A DNA stretch of 64,000 nucleotides from JAAYJT01 sp037445555 (GTDB lineage Bacteria; Bacteroidota; Bacteroidia; Bacteroidales; JAAYJT01), in NCBI GenBank assembly GCA_037445555.1, contig JBBIKG010000003.1, positions 1-64,000 of the forward strand, written 5' to 3'. The translations under genes were made by a program, and so were the position numbers. How positions within the stretch are numbered: the first letter of the stretch is position 1; the number at the start of each line of letters is the position of its first letter. The notes beneath the pieces were generated by a model that saw only the letters and a list, made by a program, of their open reading frames with translations, did not search any database and was not told the DNA's origin. Below are positions 24,388 to 32,672 of this stretch, piece after piece.

Positions 24388-24774
24388 CTAAAGCGAGAGC
24401 ACCATGTATTCTATCTTTTTGCTGACTTCACCTGCCAGACTGAGAAGATCATTGTTTCCAATGCCTGTCATCAGGGCTATGGGTTCCAACGCGGCTACTT
24501 CAATCTTACCCTGTCCCTGATCGATTACCACAACATTGCATGGAAGCAATACCCCAAGCTTGTCCTCCAGCATTATTGCTTTGCTTGCGAAATGCGGGTT
24601 GCATGCGCCAAGAATCACATAAGGCTTCAAGTCAAAATCTATTTTAGTCTTTAATGTGCTGCTCACATCAATGGTGGTCAACACTCCAAAGCCAATGCCA
24701 TTCAACGCGGATGTAACTTTTTCAATCAACTCGTCGAATTTTCCTTCAATTACTTTGCTGACATAGTATTTCAT
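24388..24774 (-). CDS. DUF302 family protein
   Basis: The 128-aa protein matches the DUF302 fold: YYVSKVIEGKFDELIEKVTSAL at the start, GFGVLTTIDV, then YVILGACNPHFASKAIMLE and a conserved LLPCNVVV. DUF302 proteins are small alpha/beta dimers of unknown function, often in redox or metal contexts; the GACNP and LPCN motifs are typical. There is no signal peptide, so it is cytosolic. It stands alone between the frameshifted remnant and the initiator tRNA. Confidence 0.88.
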   Translation of the reverse strand: MKYYVSKVIEGKFDELIEKVTSALNGIGFGVLTTIDVSSTLKTKIDFDLKPYVILGACNPHFASKAIMLEDKLGVLLPCNVVVIDQGQGKIEVAALEPIALMTGIGNNDLLSLAGEVSKKIEYMVLSL

Positions 24775-24924
24775 GGTATCGTCTTTATGGTGTTGTATGC
24801 ATTAATAACGAACTGCCGCCGTAGATGTTCGGAGGAATAAGAAGAAATTTCGAAAAAGAAGCCCGTATCCTTAAAAGTACTCTGATGAGTTTAACTCACA
24901 GTATATTCACGCCTTACACTTACC

Positions 24925-24953
24925 AAACAAAAACCCCGGCCTGTTGGCCAGGG
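24925..24953 (-). terminator. Terminator of the initiator tRNA transcript
   Basis: On the minus strand CCCTGGCC-AACA-GGCCGGGG forms an 8-bp stem with one G-T pair, followed by TTTTTGTTT. It begins 10 nt after the tRNA 3' end. Confidence 0.85.
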
Positions 24954-24962
24954 TTGTGTTAG

Positions 24963-25034
24963 TAGCGGGGGTAGGATTCGAACCTACGGCCTTTGGGTTA
25001 TGAGCCCAACGAGCTACCTCTGCTCCACCCCGCA
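24963..25034 (-). tRNA. Initiator tRNA-Met (CAU)
   Basis: The minus strand folds as a 72-nt tRNA: acceptor GCGGGG/CCCCGC (positions 2-7 with 66-71), D-arm GAGC/GCTC, anticodon arm with CTCATAA loop, and T-arm GTAGG-TTCGAAT-CCTAC. Two initiator marks are present: three G-C pairs next to the anticodon loop (GGG/CCC) and no pair at 1-72 (U opposite U). CCA is not encoded. A full promoter lies upstream and a terminator downstream, so it is an independent transcript. Confidence 0.95.
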
Positions 25035-25057
25035 ATATGCTTTTGCGATTGGGAGTG

Positions 25058-25089
25058 CAAAGATAAATTTTGTTTCTTTGTTATCCAAA
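25058..25089 (-). promoter_or_regulatory. Promoter of the initiator tRNA
   Basis: On the minus strand TTTG (25086-25089) and TATCTTTG (25058-25065) are separated by 20 nt, an exact match to the Bacteroidota -33/-7 arrangement. The -7 element is 23 nt from the tRNA 5' end. Confidence 0.8.
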
Positions 25090-25108
25090 AATATTTAAAT
25101 AAAATTTC

Positions 25109-25984
25109 ATGACTCACAAGGCGGGCTTTGTAAGCATCATAGGCAAACCCAACGTAGGCAAATCCACCCTGATGAATGCCATTGTTGGCGAACGGCTCTC
25201 CATCATCACCCCGAAGGCTCAGACCACAAGGCATCGCATTCGGGGTATTATCAGCGATCCTGACTTCCAGATTGTTTTTTCCGATACCCCGGGACTGCTT
25301 AAGTCCAACTACAAGCTGCATGAAACCATGATGAACTACGTGCAGGAGTCGCTCGAAGACGCCGACATCGTACTTTTTCTTGTTGAGCCGGGAGAAAAAC
25401 CCGAAAATCACGAATTTTCCGAAATGGCAAAAATGCTGAGCGTGCCTGTTTTTCTTATAATCAACAAGATAGATAAGGCTTCGGAGGAGTTGGTGCATGA
25501 TACAGAGACCAACTGGGGCGCATACTTACCCCAGGCAAAGGTATTTCAGGTGTCTGCGCTCGAAGGAACAAATCTGGTTAAGCTGATGCAATCCCTCATT
25601 GATATGTTGCCTGAGTCGCCACCCTACTTTCCTCCTGATGAACTCACTGACCGTTCAATGAGATTTTTTGTGGCAGAAACCATCAGGGAAAAAATATTTC
25701 TTTTCTATCAGAAAGAGATCCCCTATGCCACCACTGTGCTGGTTGAGTCATACAAGGAAGAAGAGCAGCTTGACCGCATCCACGCCCTAATTTTTGTGGA
25801 ACGCGACACCCAAAAAGCCATACTGTTGGGGCATGAGGGCAGGGCCATCAAAAAAGTGGGCATTGCCGCCCGTGCCGACATTGAGGAATTTGTTGGAAAA
25901 CACGTTTACCTTGATCTTACGGTTAAAGTCAGCAAAGACTGGAGGGACAAATCAGAACTTCTGAAACGTTACGGATACGAATAG
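25109..25984 (+). CDS. era: GTPase Era
   Basis: Era binds the 3' end of 16S rRNA and assists 30S ribosome maturation. The 291-aa protein has G1 GKPNVGKST, G3 DTPG and G4 NKID, then a C-terminal KH domain with GHEGRAIKKVGIAARADIEEF and the ending LTVKVSKDWRD that is diagnostic of Era. The length is standard. It is followed after 30 nt by deoC. Confidence 0.97.
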   Translation: MTHKAGFVSIIGKPNVGKSTLMNAIVGERLSIITPKAQTTRHRIRGIISDPDFQIVFSDTPGLLKSNYKLHETMMNYVQESLEDADIVLFLVEPGEKPENHEFSEMAKMLSVPVFLIINKIDKASEELVHDTETNWGAYLPQAKVFQVSALEGTNLVKLMQSLIDMLPESPPYFPPDELTDRSMRFFVAETIREKIFLFYQKEIPYATTVLVESYKEEEQLDRIHALIFVERDTQKAILLGHEGRAIKKVGIAARADIEEFVGKHVYLDLTVKVSKDWRDKSELLKRYGYE

Positions 25985-26014
25985 TGTAATCTTAATATAA
26001 ATTTAGTGACTTGT

Positions 26015-26836
26015 ATGAAAACCATCGATATAAAGTATATTCAGGAGCAGATCGGAAACATTAACCAGCAGGCCATTGAAGGGTATTCGCGGGCAGAAAG
26101 CCTCAGGCTGATACTTTCATGCCTCGACCTAACCACCCTCGAAGGCAACGATACTGAAGCAAAAGTGAAGGCGCTCTGTATGCAGGCGCGCGGCTACGAG
26201 CGTATGGGACTTCCTAACGTGGCTGCAGTATGCGTCTATCCGAATTTTGCCTGGCTGGTGAGTTCAAACCTGCGGTCAAGCGGTGTGCTCACCGCTTGCG
26301 TGGCTGGCGCATTTCCTTCGGGCCAGTCGGCACTTAACCTCCGGCTCGAGGAGGTGCGATACGCAGTGGCCGAAGGAGCACAGGAAATTGATATGGTAAT
26401 CTCCAGGGGTAAATTCCTGCAGGGCGACTTCGACTTTATCCATAAGGAAATAGCCATGACCAGGGAAGCATGCGGAGCGGCACACCTTAAAGTGATCCTT
26501 GAAACCGGAGAGTTAGGCACCCCCGAACACATACAAAAAGCTAGCCAGATAGCCATTAATGCGGGGGCCGACTTTATAAAAACATCCACAGGAAAAATTC
26601 AGCCCGCGGCCACTACCGAAGCCGCTTGGATCATGCTCGAAGCCATCCGCGATTATTACAGCGCCACCGGCAAGCAGATTGGGTTTAAGCCGGCAGGCGG
26701 CATTGTGGAACCCAACCAGGCTATTGTGTATGCCAATATCGTGCACAGGATTCTGGGCCCGGAATGGCTTAGCAACAAATTATTCAGAATAGGCGCCAGC
26801 AGGCTGGCTGCCAGTATTGCCAGCGAATTAGCGTAA
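26015..26836 (+). CDS. deoC: Deoxyribose-phosphate aldolase
   Basis: DeoC cleaves 2-deoxyribose 5-phosphate to glyceraldehyde 3-phosphate and acetaldehyde in deoxynucleoside catabolism. The TIM-barrel sequence shows VCVYPNF, EIDMVISRGKF, LKVILETGEL, ADFIKTSTGK with the Schiff-base Lys, and IGFKPAGGI with the second active Lys. I use the ATG at 26015; an in-frame GTG three codons earlier is less likely. The N-terminal 35 residues are a helical extension as in other Bacteroidota members. A weak terminator-like hairpin follows the stop. Confidence 0.95.
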   Translation: MKTIDIKYIQEQIGNINQQAIEGYSRAESLRLILSCLDLTTLEGNDTEAKVKALCMQARGYERMGLPNVAAVCVYPNFAWLVSSNLRSSGVLTACVAGAFPSGQSALNLRLEEVRYAVAEGAQEIDMVISRGKFLQGDFDFIHKEIAMTREACGAAHLKVILETGELGTPEHIQKASQIAINAGADFIKTSTGKIQPAATTEAAWIMLEAIRDYYSATGKQIGFKPAGGIVEPNQAIVYANIVHRILGPEWLSNKLFRIGASRLAASIASELA

Positions 26837-26875
26837 GCAGATATCCCTATTCTGCTTTTATCAAAGTTCTTTTTC
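26835..26875 (+). terminator. Possible weak terminator after deoC
   Basis: AAGCAGA (26835-26841) and TCTGCTT (26851-26857) form a 7-bp stem with a 9-nt loop, followed by TTATC and then CTTTTT. It overlaps the deoC stop codon. Confidence 0.4.
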
Positions 26876-26971
26876 GCGGGAGGCCGGAGCCAATTGCTGA
26901 CTTAGGGTGATCTAACCCGCTTAAAGTCAATGCTTATGCCTTGCAACGTCAGCTACCTTGAAGGCATTTTG

Positions 26972-26979
26972 TATCTTTG
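26972..26979 (+). promoter_or_regulatory. -7 element of der
   Basis: TATCTTTG fits TAnnTTTG and lies 18 nt before the ATG at 26998. Confidence 0.55.
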
Positions 26980-26997
26980 CAGCCAAACCTGAGAATT

Positions 26998-28302
26998 ATG
27001 GGAAACATTGTTGCGATAGTGGGAAGACCGAATGTGGGCAAATCGACCATGTTCAACCGGCTGACAGGGATGCGTCAGGCCATCGTTGATTCAGTGGCCG
27101 GTGTTACGCGCGACCGCCACTATGGACACAGCGATTGGAATGGAGTTGAGTTTTCGGTCATTGATACCGGTGGATACGTGGTTGGCTCGGAAGATATTTT
27201 CGAACAGGAAATCCGTAAGCAGGTAGCCCTGGCTATCGACGAGGCCGATGTCATCCTGTTCATGGTAGATAGCAAAGAAGGATTGTCAGGGCTGGATGAT
27301 GAAGTGGCACACATGATGCGCCAGAGCAGAAAAAAAGTCTTTTTGGTGGTGAACAAAGTGGACAGTTCTGAGCATGTCAGCGATGCATCCGAATTCTATA
27401 GCCTTGGTTTTGATGCAATGTATACTGTATCGGCCATGAATGGCAGCGGCACCGGCGAGCTGCTCGATGATGTGGTTAAAGAATTGAAAATCAGCAATCA
27501 GGCCGAGCAGATCGAACAACCCCGTATTGCAGTGGTTGGTCGGCCGAATGTGGGCAAATCATCTCTGATAAATGCCTTGCTCGGTGTGGACAGGAATATA
27601 GTTACCCCAATCCCTGGAACCACACGTGATTCAATTTACACCCCTTACAATGCCTTTGGGTTTAATTTTATGTTGGTCGATACAGCCGGATTGCGTAAAA
27701 AAGCCAAGGTTAAGGAAGACATAGAGTTTTACTCCGTGATGCGATCCATCCGGGCAATTGAAAACAGCGATGTGTGCCTGATGATGATTGATGCAACGCA
27801 GGGCATCGAAGCCCAGGACCTGAGTATTTTCCACCTCGTTCAGCGCAATAACAAAGGCGTGGTGGTAGTAGTTAATAAATGGGATCTGGTTGAAAAGGAT
27901 TCAAATACCCATCTGGCATACGAAAAGCTTATTAAGAGCCGGCTTGCCCCTTTCAACGACGTGCCTGTGGTGTTTACTTCCGTACACGATAAAGTTAGGA
28001 TTCATAAAACCCTGGAGCTTGCCAAACGGGTGTATGAAAATCGCAAACGCAGAATTTCTACTGCCAAACTTAACGAAGTGCTGCTTCCGATCATGGCCCA
28101 GTTTCCAATGCCCATCCACCGCGGTAGTCCCATCAAAGTGAAATACATTACCCAGCTTAAAAACGCGTACCCGGCATTTATCTTCTTCTGCAACAATGCC
28201 AAGGAGGTTAAAGATCCATACAAGCGTTTTGCGGAAAATAAACTCAGGCAGTCATTTGATTTTACGGGAGCTCCAATAAAAGTCTTTTTCAGAGAAAAAT
28301 AA
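26998..28302 (+). CDS. der: Ribosome biogenesis GTPase Der (EngA)
   Basis: Der is a double GTPase needed for 50S subunit assembly. Two G domains are visible: GRPNVGKSTMFNRL, DTGG and NKVD in the first; GRPNVGKSSLINAL, DTAG and NKWD in the second. A C-terminal KH-like domain (SPIKVKYITQLKNAYPAFIFF) follows. The 434-residue length from the ATG at 26998 is normal; the ATG seven codons upstream overlaps the -7 element and is rejected. Confidence 0.97.
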   Translation: MGNIVAIVGRPNVGKSTMFNRLTGMRQAIVDSVAGVTRDRHYGHSDWNGVEFSVIDTGGYVVGSEDIFEQEIRKQVALAIDEADVILFMVDSKEGLSGLDDEVAHMMRQSRKKVFLVVNKVDSSEHVSDASEFYSLGFDAMYTVSAMNGSGTGELLDDVVKELKISNQAEQIEQPRIAVVGRPNVGKSSLINALLGVDRNIVTPIPGTTRDSIYTPYNAFGFNFMLVDTAGLRKKAKVKEDIEFYSVMRSIRAIENSDVCLMMIDATQGIEAQDLSIFHLVQRNNKGVVVVVNKWDLVEKDSNTHLAYEKLIKSRLAPFNDVPVVFTSVHDKVRIHKTLELAKRVYENRKRRISTAKLNEVLLPIMAQFPMPIHRGSPIKVKYITQLKNAYPAFIFFCNNAKEVKDPYKRFAENKLRQSFDFTGAPIKVFFREK

Positions 28303-28312
28303 ATAAATCTTT

Positions 28313-28693
28313 ATGGACGAGCCGGTCAGAATCGATAAGTGGCTATGGGCTGTGAGGATTTTCAAGACGCGCAGCCAGGCATCGGATGCCTGCAAGGCCG
28401 GAAAGGTGAAAATAAGCGGAGATGCGGTGAAGCCTTCCCGAGAGGTCAAAGTCAACGAAACCATCACTATTTCGCAACCTCCAATGGTCAAAACCGTACG
28501 AGTGACATCCTTGCTGAAAAACCGGGTAGGTGCTCGGCTTGTACCCGGTTATCTCGCCGATCTCACTCCCCCCGAAGAGTATGAAAAGCTGAAAATGATG
28601 CACGAATTACATTTTGAATATCGCGACAGGGGAATCGGACGCCCTACCAAGAAACAGCGCCGCTTGATAGACTACCTTAAAGGCGATAATTAA
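28313..28693 (+). CDS. S4-domain RNA-binding protein (Hsp15/HslR-like)
   Basis: The 126-aa protein starts with an S4 domain: VRIDKWLWAVRIFKTRSQASDACKAGKVKISG, then VKVNETITI. A basic C-terminal tail (RGIGRPTKKQRRLIDYL) follows. This is the arrangement of Hsp15-type proteins, which in E. coli rescue 50S subunits carrying nascent-chain tRNA. It is 10 nt downstream of der and probably co-transcribed. It converges on the rlmI-like gene. Confidence 0.9.
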   Translation: MDEPVRIDKWLWAVRIFKTRSQASDACKAGKVKISGDAVKPSREVKVNETITISQPPMVKTVRVTSLLKNRVGARLVPGYLADLTPPEEYEKLKMMHELHFEYRDRGIGRPTKKQRRLIDYLKGDN

Positions 28694-28709
28694 GCACAAG
28701 CTCGAACTG

Positions 28710-29909
28710 TTAATCAACCTGTAACACCAGCCCTTTAAGATATTCACCTTCGGGGTGAAATACATTGCACGGGTGGTCGGGCGGATGCGACAGTTTTCCT
28801 ATTATTCTGGCATCGCGGCCGGCGTCGATGGCAGCTGCCATCACCGCTCCCTGAAACATTCCGGCATCCACCGCCTGCGAACAGGAAAACGTAAAAATGA
28901 AACCCTTCCGGGCTACCTTTTTAATCACCATGTGGTTGAGGAAGCGGTAGCCAAGCATGGCCTTGTGCCTTGAGTGCTGATGCTTGGCAAAAGCCGGCGG
29001 ATCAACGATGATTAAGTCGAAGTCATCGGGCATCCCTTCCACAAAATGCTTAACTTCGGCTACAACTCCTTGATGGCGTGAGGCATCTAACCCGTTCAGA
29101 AGAATGTTTTCGTTGGCTTTTGCAATTGCAGGCCCCGAGATGTCCACCGAACACACCTCGCTGGCACCGGCTGCCAAAGCGTACACGCTGAAGCCTCCGG
29201 TGTATGAGAACAGATTCAGCACCTTGCGCCCCCGGCTTAAGACGGCTACCCTCTGACGATTGTCTCGCTGGTCAAGAAAAAACCCGGTCTTTTGGCCCTT
29301 TTCCACATCTACCCTGAAAAGGTGGTTGTTTTCGACAACAATTATTTCCTCAGGTAATTTTCCGGATAGAAGGCGGTTTCGTATTGGATCGCCTTCAACC
29401 GTTTCGGTGCTTCTGTCATATATCGCCTGAAGTTTGTTTTGATATATCGTCATTAGGGCGTTTGCAATCTGCCCGCGTGCCCTGAACATACCGGCTGACT
29501 GAGCCTGAATTACCCCCACACGTCCGTAGATGTCAATGATCAGTCCCGGCATCATGTCCCCTTCGCTGAAAACCAAGCGGTAAGTAGTGGTGGTATCATT
29601 ATTTGTCAGTCCCAGTGACGTTCGTAATAGAAAAGCATTTTGCAGACGTGTCTCCCAAAAGGTTTCGTCAACGACGGTTTTTGAAAATGCGATAATCTTT
29701 ACAGCGATATTTTCTCCTTCAAAATGGCCGGTGGCCAGAGGTTTGCCATCAAAGCTGAATATATGTGCTACATCACCCCGTTGTGCCTTGCGCGATACAG
29801 AATGAATAGCCCCGGAAAAAATCCAAGGATGAAACCGCCTGACAGATACTTCGCGGCCTTTTTTAAGAACTATTTTCAGGTATTCGGAAGGAGAGTCCGC
29901 ATTTGGCAT
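28710..29909 (-). CDS. RlmI-like 23S rRNA (cytosine-C5) methyltransferase
   Basis: The 399-aa protein has an N-terminal PUA-like domain (VSVRRFHPWIFSGAI), an EEHEE-type central region and a C-terminal Rossmann methyltransferase: VLNLFSYTGGFSVYALAAGASEVCSVDISG for SAM binding, DLIIVDPPAFAKHQ for the catalytic region, and FIFTFSCSQAVDAGMF containing the conserved Cys. RlmI methylates C1962 of 23S rRNA; related family members differ in target, so I leave the symbol empty. It begins 10 nt after the MORN-type lipoprotein gene. Confidence 0.88.
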   Translation of the reverse strand: MPNADSPSEYLKIVLKKGREVSVRRFHPWIFSGAIHSVSRKAQRGDVAHIFSFDGKPLATGHFEGENIAVKIIAFSKTVVDETFWETRLQNAFLLRTSLGLTNNDTTTTYRLVFSEGDMMPGLIIDIYGRVGVIQAQSAGMFRARGQIANALMTIYQNKLQAIYDRSTETVEGDPIRNRLLSGKLPEEIIVVENNHLFRVDVEKGQKTGFFLDQRDNRQRVAVLSRGRKVLNLFSYTGGFSVYALAAGASEVCSVDISGPAIAKANENILLNGLDASRHQGVVAEVKHFVEGMPDDFDLIIVDPPAFAKHQHSRHKAMLGYRFLNHMVIKKVARKGFIFTFSCSQAVDAGMFQGAVMAAAIDAGRDARIIGKLSHPPDHPCNVFHPEGEYLKGLVLQVD

Positions 29910-29919
29910 GGCAGGTGCG

Positions 29920-30348
29920 TTATTCGCTGTAGTTAATCTCCTTGATTAGAACGCCCCGGGCATCCCAAAATTTCCAGACCCCGGTTCTTTCGCCTTTTCT
30001 ATAACTGCCGCTATAGTAAATTTGGCCGTTGTCATGCCAAACCTCACATAAACCGTCCCTGAGGTCTTTTTGATATTCAGCCTTAACCCAAAGATTCCCG
30101 TTTTCGTACCAGTACCTCCAGGTGCCCTCTCGAAGGTTATCTTCGTACGTGCCCTCAATTTGCCTGATACCTCCGGGATAATAGCCCACCTCCCTCACCA
30201 GAACACTGTCGCCGCCACTCACTTTGTAATAATATTCAAGTTCGGGGCTGCCATCAGAATAGGCTTTCTTGACCATTTTTTCGACTTGCTGAGCGCAGCA
30301 AATCAGGAATGCGGGGATGACTAAAAGCAACAAAAGGTTGATTCTCAT
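29920..30348 (-). CDS. MORN-like repeat lipoprotein (YwqK-type)
   Basis: The 142-aa protein has a lipoprotein signal (AFLICC). It then carries repeated MORN/YwqK-type units: GTYEDNLREGTWRYWYENGN, KDLRDGLCEVWHDNGQI and YRKGERTGVWKFWDARG. Such proteins are frequent in Bacteroidota; the YwqK 'antitoxin' label is historical and should not be taken as evidence for a toxin system. No partner toxin is present. It lies between pyrC and the methyltransferase in a minus-strand series with gaps of 35 and 10 nt. Confidence 0.88.
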   Translation of the reverse strand: MRINLLLLLVIPAFLICCAQQVEKMVKKAYSDGSPELEYYYKVSGGDSVLVREVGYYPGGIRQIEGTYEDNLREGTWRYWYENGNLWVKAEYQKDLRDGLCEVWHDNGQIYYSGSYRKGERTGVWKFWDARGVLIKEINYSE

Positions 30349-30383
30349 TATGATTTATATCACTGATGGTGAAAAAAAGAAAC

Positions 30384-31733
30384 CTATATTGCAAATTCGA
30401 GCCTCATGCCCTTATTTTCTGAAAATTCACCTTGGTGGTAGACCCGGTTTCCATTGACAAAGGTGCTGAGGATAGAGGAACGGAATGTGTACCCGTCGAA
30501 CGGAGACCAGCTGCATTTGTAATAAATATTTTCAGGCGCCACGGTATAAGGTCTTTCGAGGTCAACGAGCACCAGATCGGCGTAATAGCCCGGCCGGACA
30601 AAGCCCCGATTCTTTATCTTGAAACAGATAGCCGGAGCATGGCACATTTTTTCCACCACTTTTTCAAGGCTGATGCGTCCCTGGTGATAAAACTCAAGCA
30701 TGGCGAGTAGCGAATGCTGTACCAACGGCCCACCTGAGGGCGCCATAAAATATGTGTTTGTTTTTTCGTCCAAAGTATGGGGGGCATGATCGGTAGCCAC
30801 CACATCCAGGCGGTTCTCAGCCAGGGCCTTCCAGAGTGCAGCCCGATCAGCAGAAGTTTTAATAGCGGGGTTCCATTTAATTTTCGTGCCGAGCGTATGG
30901 TAGTCATCATCACAAAACCACAGGTGGTGAACGCAAACTTCTGCAGTAATTCGTTTTTTCTCAAGCGGCAGTGTGTTGTCAAACAATGCCATTTCGTCGG
31001 CGGTGGACAGATGCAACACATGCAGCCGGGTATTATATTCTTTGGCAAGGCTTACAGCAAACTGTGTGGATTTGTAACAAGCTTCGCGGCTTCGGATAAG
31101 CGGATGAAGATGAATGGGAACCTTTTCGCCATACTGCTCCTTGAATGCGGCGGAGTTATTTCGTATGATGGTTTCATCTTCGCAGTGGGTGGCAATCAGG
31201 AGTCTGCATTTCGAAAACAAGGCCCTGAGGGTGGAGGGGTTATCCACAAGCATACTGCCCGTGCTGGCTCCCATAAAAATTTTTACACCGCACACCGTCC
31301 GAGAATCTGTCTTGAGTACCTCATCGATATTATCATTCGAAGTACCCATATAAAACGAATAATTGGCCGGTGAGATCCTGGAGGCAATGGCATATTTTTC
31401 TTCGAGCAGATCCTGCGTTATGGCCGGCGGGTTTGTATTGGGCATTTCCATGAACGAAGTAACGCCTCCGGCCACGGCCGCACGGCTCTCGCTGGCTATT
31501 TCCCCTTTGTGTGTGAGGCCGGGTTCACGAAAATGTACCTGATCATCAATAACTCCGGGTATCAGGAGGTTTCCCCCGGCATCAAAAATCTCAGTGCCAA
31601 AAGGCAACGTTTCGGTTCGGAAGGCACTGTCGTGAACATCCACGATCACTCCATCGCGTATCAACACGTTGCCCGAGAATCTTTTTCCCTCATTGACAAT
31701 AAGGGCATTGCATATATAAAGTGACCGGCTCAT
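30384..31733 (-). CDS. pyrC: Dihydroorotase
   Basis: Dihydroorotase closes carbamoyl-aspartate to dihydroorotate in pyrimidine synthesis. The 449-aa amidohydrolase shows DDQVHFREPGLTHKGEI, MEMPNTNP, GVKIFMGASTG with the candidate carboxylated Lys, LIATHCEDE, HVLHLSTADE and VVATDHAPHT. The first metal-binding His of the usual HxH is Gln here (QVH); a similar form is, as I recall, found in Bacteroidota dihydroorotases, so activity is still expected. The gene lies 35 nt after the glycosyltransferase gene and 35 nt before the MORN lipoprotein gene. Confidence 0.92.
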   Translation of the reverse strand: MSRSLYICNALIVNEGKRFSGNVLIRDGVIVDVHDSAFRTETLPFGTEIFDAGGNLLIPGVIDDQVHFREPGLTHKGEIASESRAAVAGGVTSFMEMPNTNPPAITQDLLEEKYAIASRISPANYSFYMGTSNDNIDEVLKTDSRTVCGVKIFMGASTGSMLVDNPSTLRALFSKCRLLIATHCEDETIIRNNSAAFKEQYGEKVPIHLHPLIRSREACYKSTQFAVSLAKEYNTRLHVLHLSTADEMALFDNTLPLEKKRITAEVCVHHLWFCDDDYHTLGTKIKWNPAIKTSADRAALWKALAENRLDVVATDHAPHTLDEKTNTYFMAPSGGPLVQHSLLAMLEFYHQGRISLEKVVEKMCHAPAICFKIKNRGFVRPGYYADLVLVDLERPYTVAPENIYYKCSWSPFDGYTFRSSILSTFVNGNRVYHQGEFSENKGMRLEFAI

Positions 31734-31768
31734 TGGTTTTTAGGAACTAATTAATCTGCAAAATACAT

Positions 31769-32512
31769 TCAAACAGGCCCCTTACGCTCATATTTTCTGA
31801 ACATGCTGCCAACCTTCATGCGTATTATGCCTATCACAGCTTCCTTGATAATACCCTTCGACATTTTCGACTGGCCCTCGCTGCGATCCGTAAATACGAT
31901 AGGAACTTCAACAATATTAAACCCGAGTTTCCAGGCAGTAAACTTCATTTCGATCTGGAAGGCATATCCCACAAATCGTATGGCATCGAGGTTGATGGCT
32001 TCTAGTACCCTGCGTGTGTAACATTTAAATCCGGCTGTAGTATCTCTGATCTTCATGCCTGTTATGGTGCGTACATAGCTTGATGCGAAATAGGAGGTAA
32101 GTACCCGGCTCATCGGCCAATTTACCACGTTCACCCCTTTGATATAGCGTGAGCCGATGGCGAGGTCTGCTTCGTTATGGGCACATGCATCATACAGCCT
32201 TAACAAGTCCTCGGGATTATGCGAAAAGTCGGCATCCATCTCAAAAATAAATTCATAATTTCTCTGAAGCGCCCATTTGAAGCCGTGAATATATGCGGTT
32301 CCCAGCCCAAGCTTGCCTTTCCGTTCTTCCATAAAAAGGCGGGAGGGAAATTCAGTCATCAGCTGCCTTACAATACCGGCAGTGCCATCGGGTGAGTTGT
32401 CCTCAATAATTATTACATCAAAATCATAAGCAAGCGAAAAAACCTTGCGAATGATTTTTTCTATATTTTCCTTTTCGTTGTAAGTGGGAATGATTACAAG
32501 GCTGTCACTCAC
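31769..32512 (-). CDS. Polyprenol-phosphate mannosyltransferase-type glycosyltransferase (GT2)
   Basis: The 247-aa protein matches the Dpm1-like GT2 family: LVIIPTYNEKENIEKII, IIIEDNSPDGTAGIV, the metal-binding FEMDADFSHNPEDL, then TSYFASSYVRTITGMKIRDTTAGFKCYTRRVL and VPIVFTDRSEGQSKMS. It is soluble or membrane-associated with no transmembrane tail. It would transfer a sugar from a nucleotide donor to a polyprenyl phosphate; mannose is usual but not provable here. It heads the minus-strand group that includes pyrC. Confidence 0.9.
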   Translation of the reverse strand: MSDSLVIIPTYNEKENIEKIIRKVFSLAYDFDVIIIEDNSPDGTAGIVRQLMTEFPSRLFMEERKGKLGLGTAYIHGFKWALQRNYEFIFEMDADFSHNPEDLLRLYDACAHNEADLAIGSRYIKGVNVVNWPMSRVLTSYFASSYVRTITGMKIRDTTAGFKCYTRRVLEAINLDAIRFVGYAFQIEMKFTAWKLGFNIVEVPIVFTDRSEGQSKMSKGIIKEAVIGIIRMKVGSMFRKYERKGPV

Positions 32513-32672
32513 GGTACACGAAGTTGATTGGTTACGAAATTAACAAATAAACATGCCATTGCGGCCATAACGCTCTGAAAAATTACAAACCAAAACGTTT
32601 TAAGTCAAAATGATTGTGTAATAATGAGTCGAACCGCAGTGAACCGTACAAGGTCCTAAGGATAATACTCAA

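Noticed and set aside
24361..24654. Plus-strand frame opposite the DUF302 gene
   Set aside because: It is fully antisense to a clear family gene and has no family features of its own.
29920..30348. Toxin-antitoxin system suggested by the YwqK-type name
   Set aside because: The protein is a MORN-repeat lipoprotein and no partner toxin gene is adjacent.
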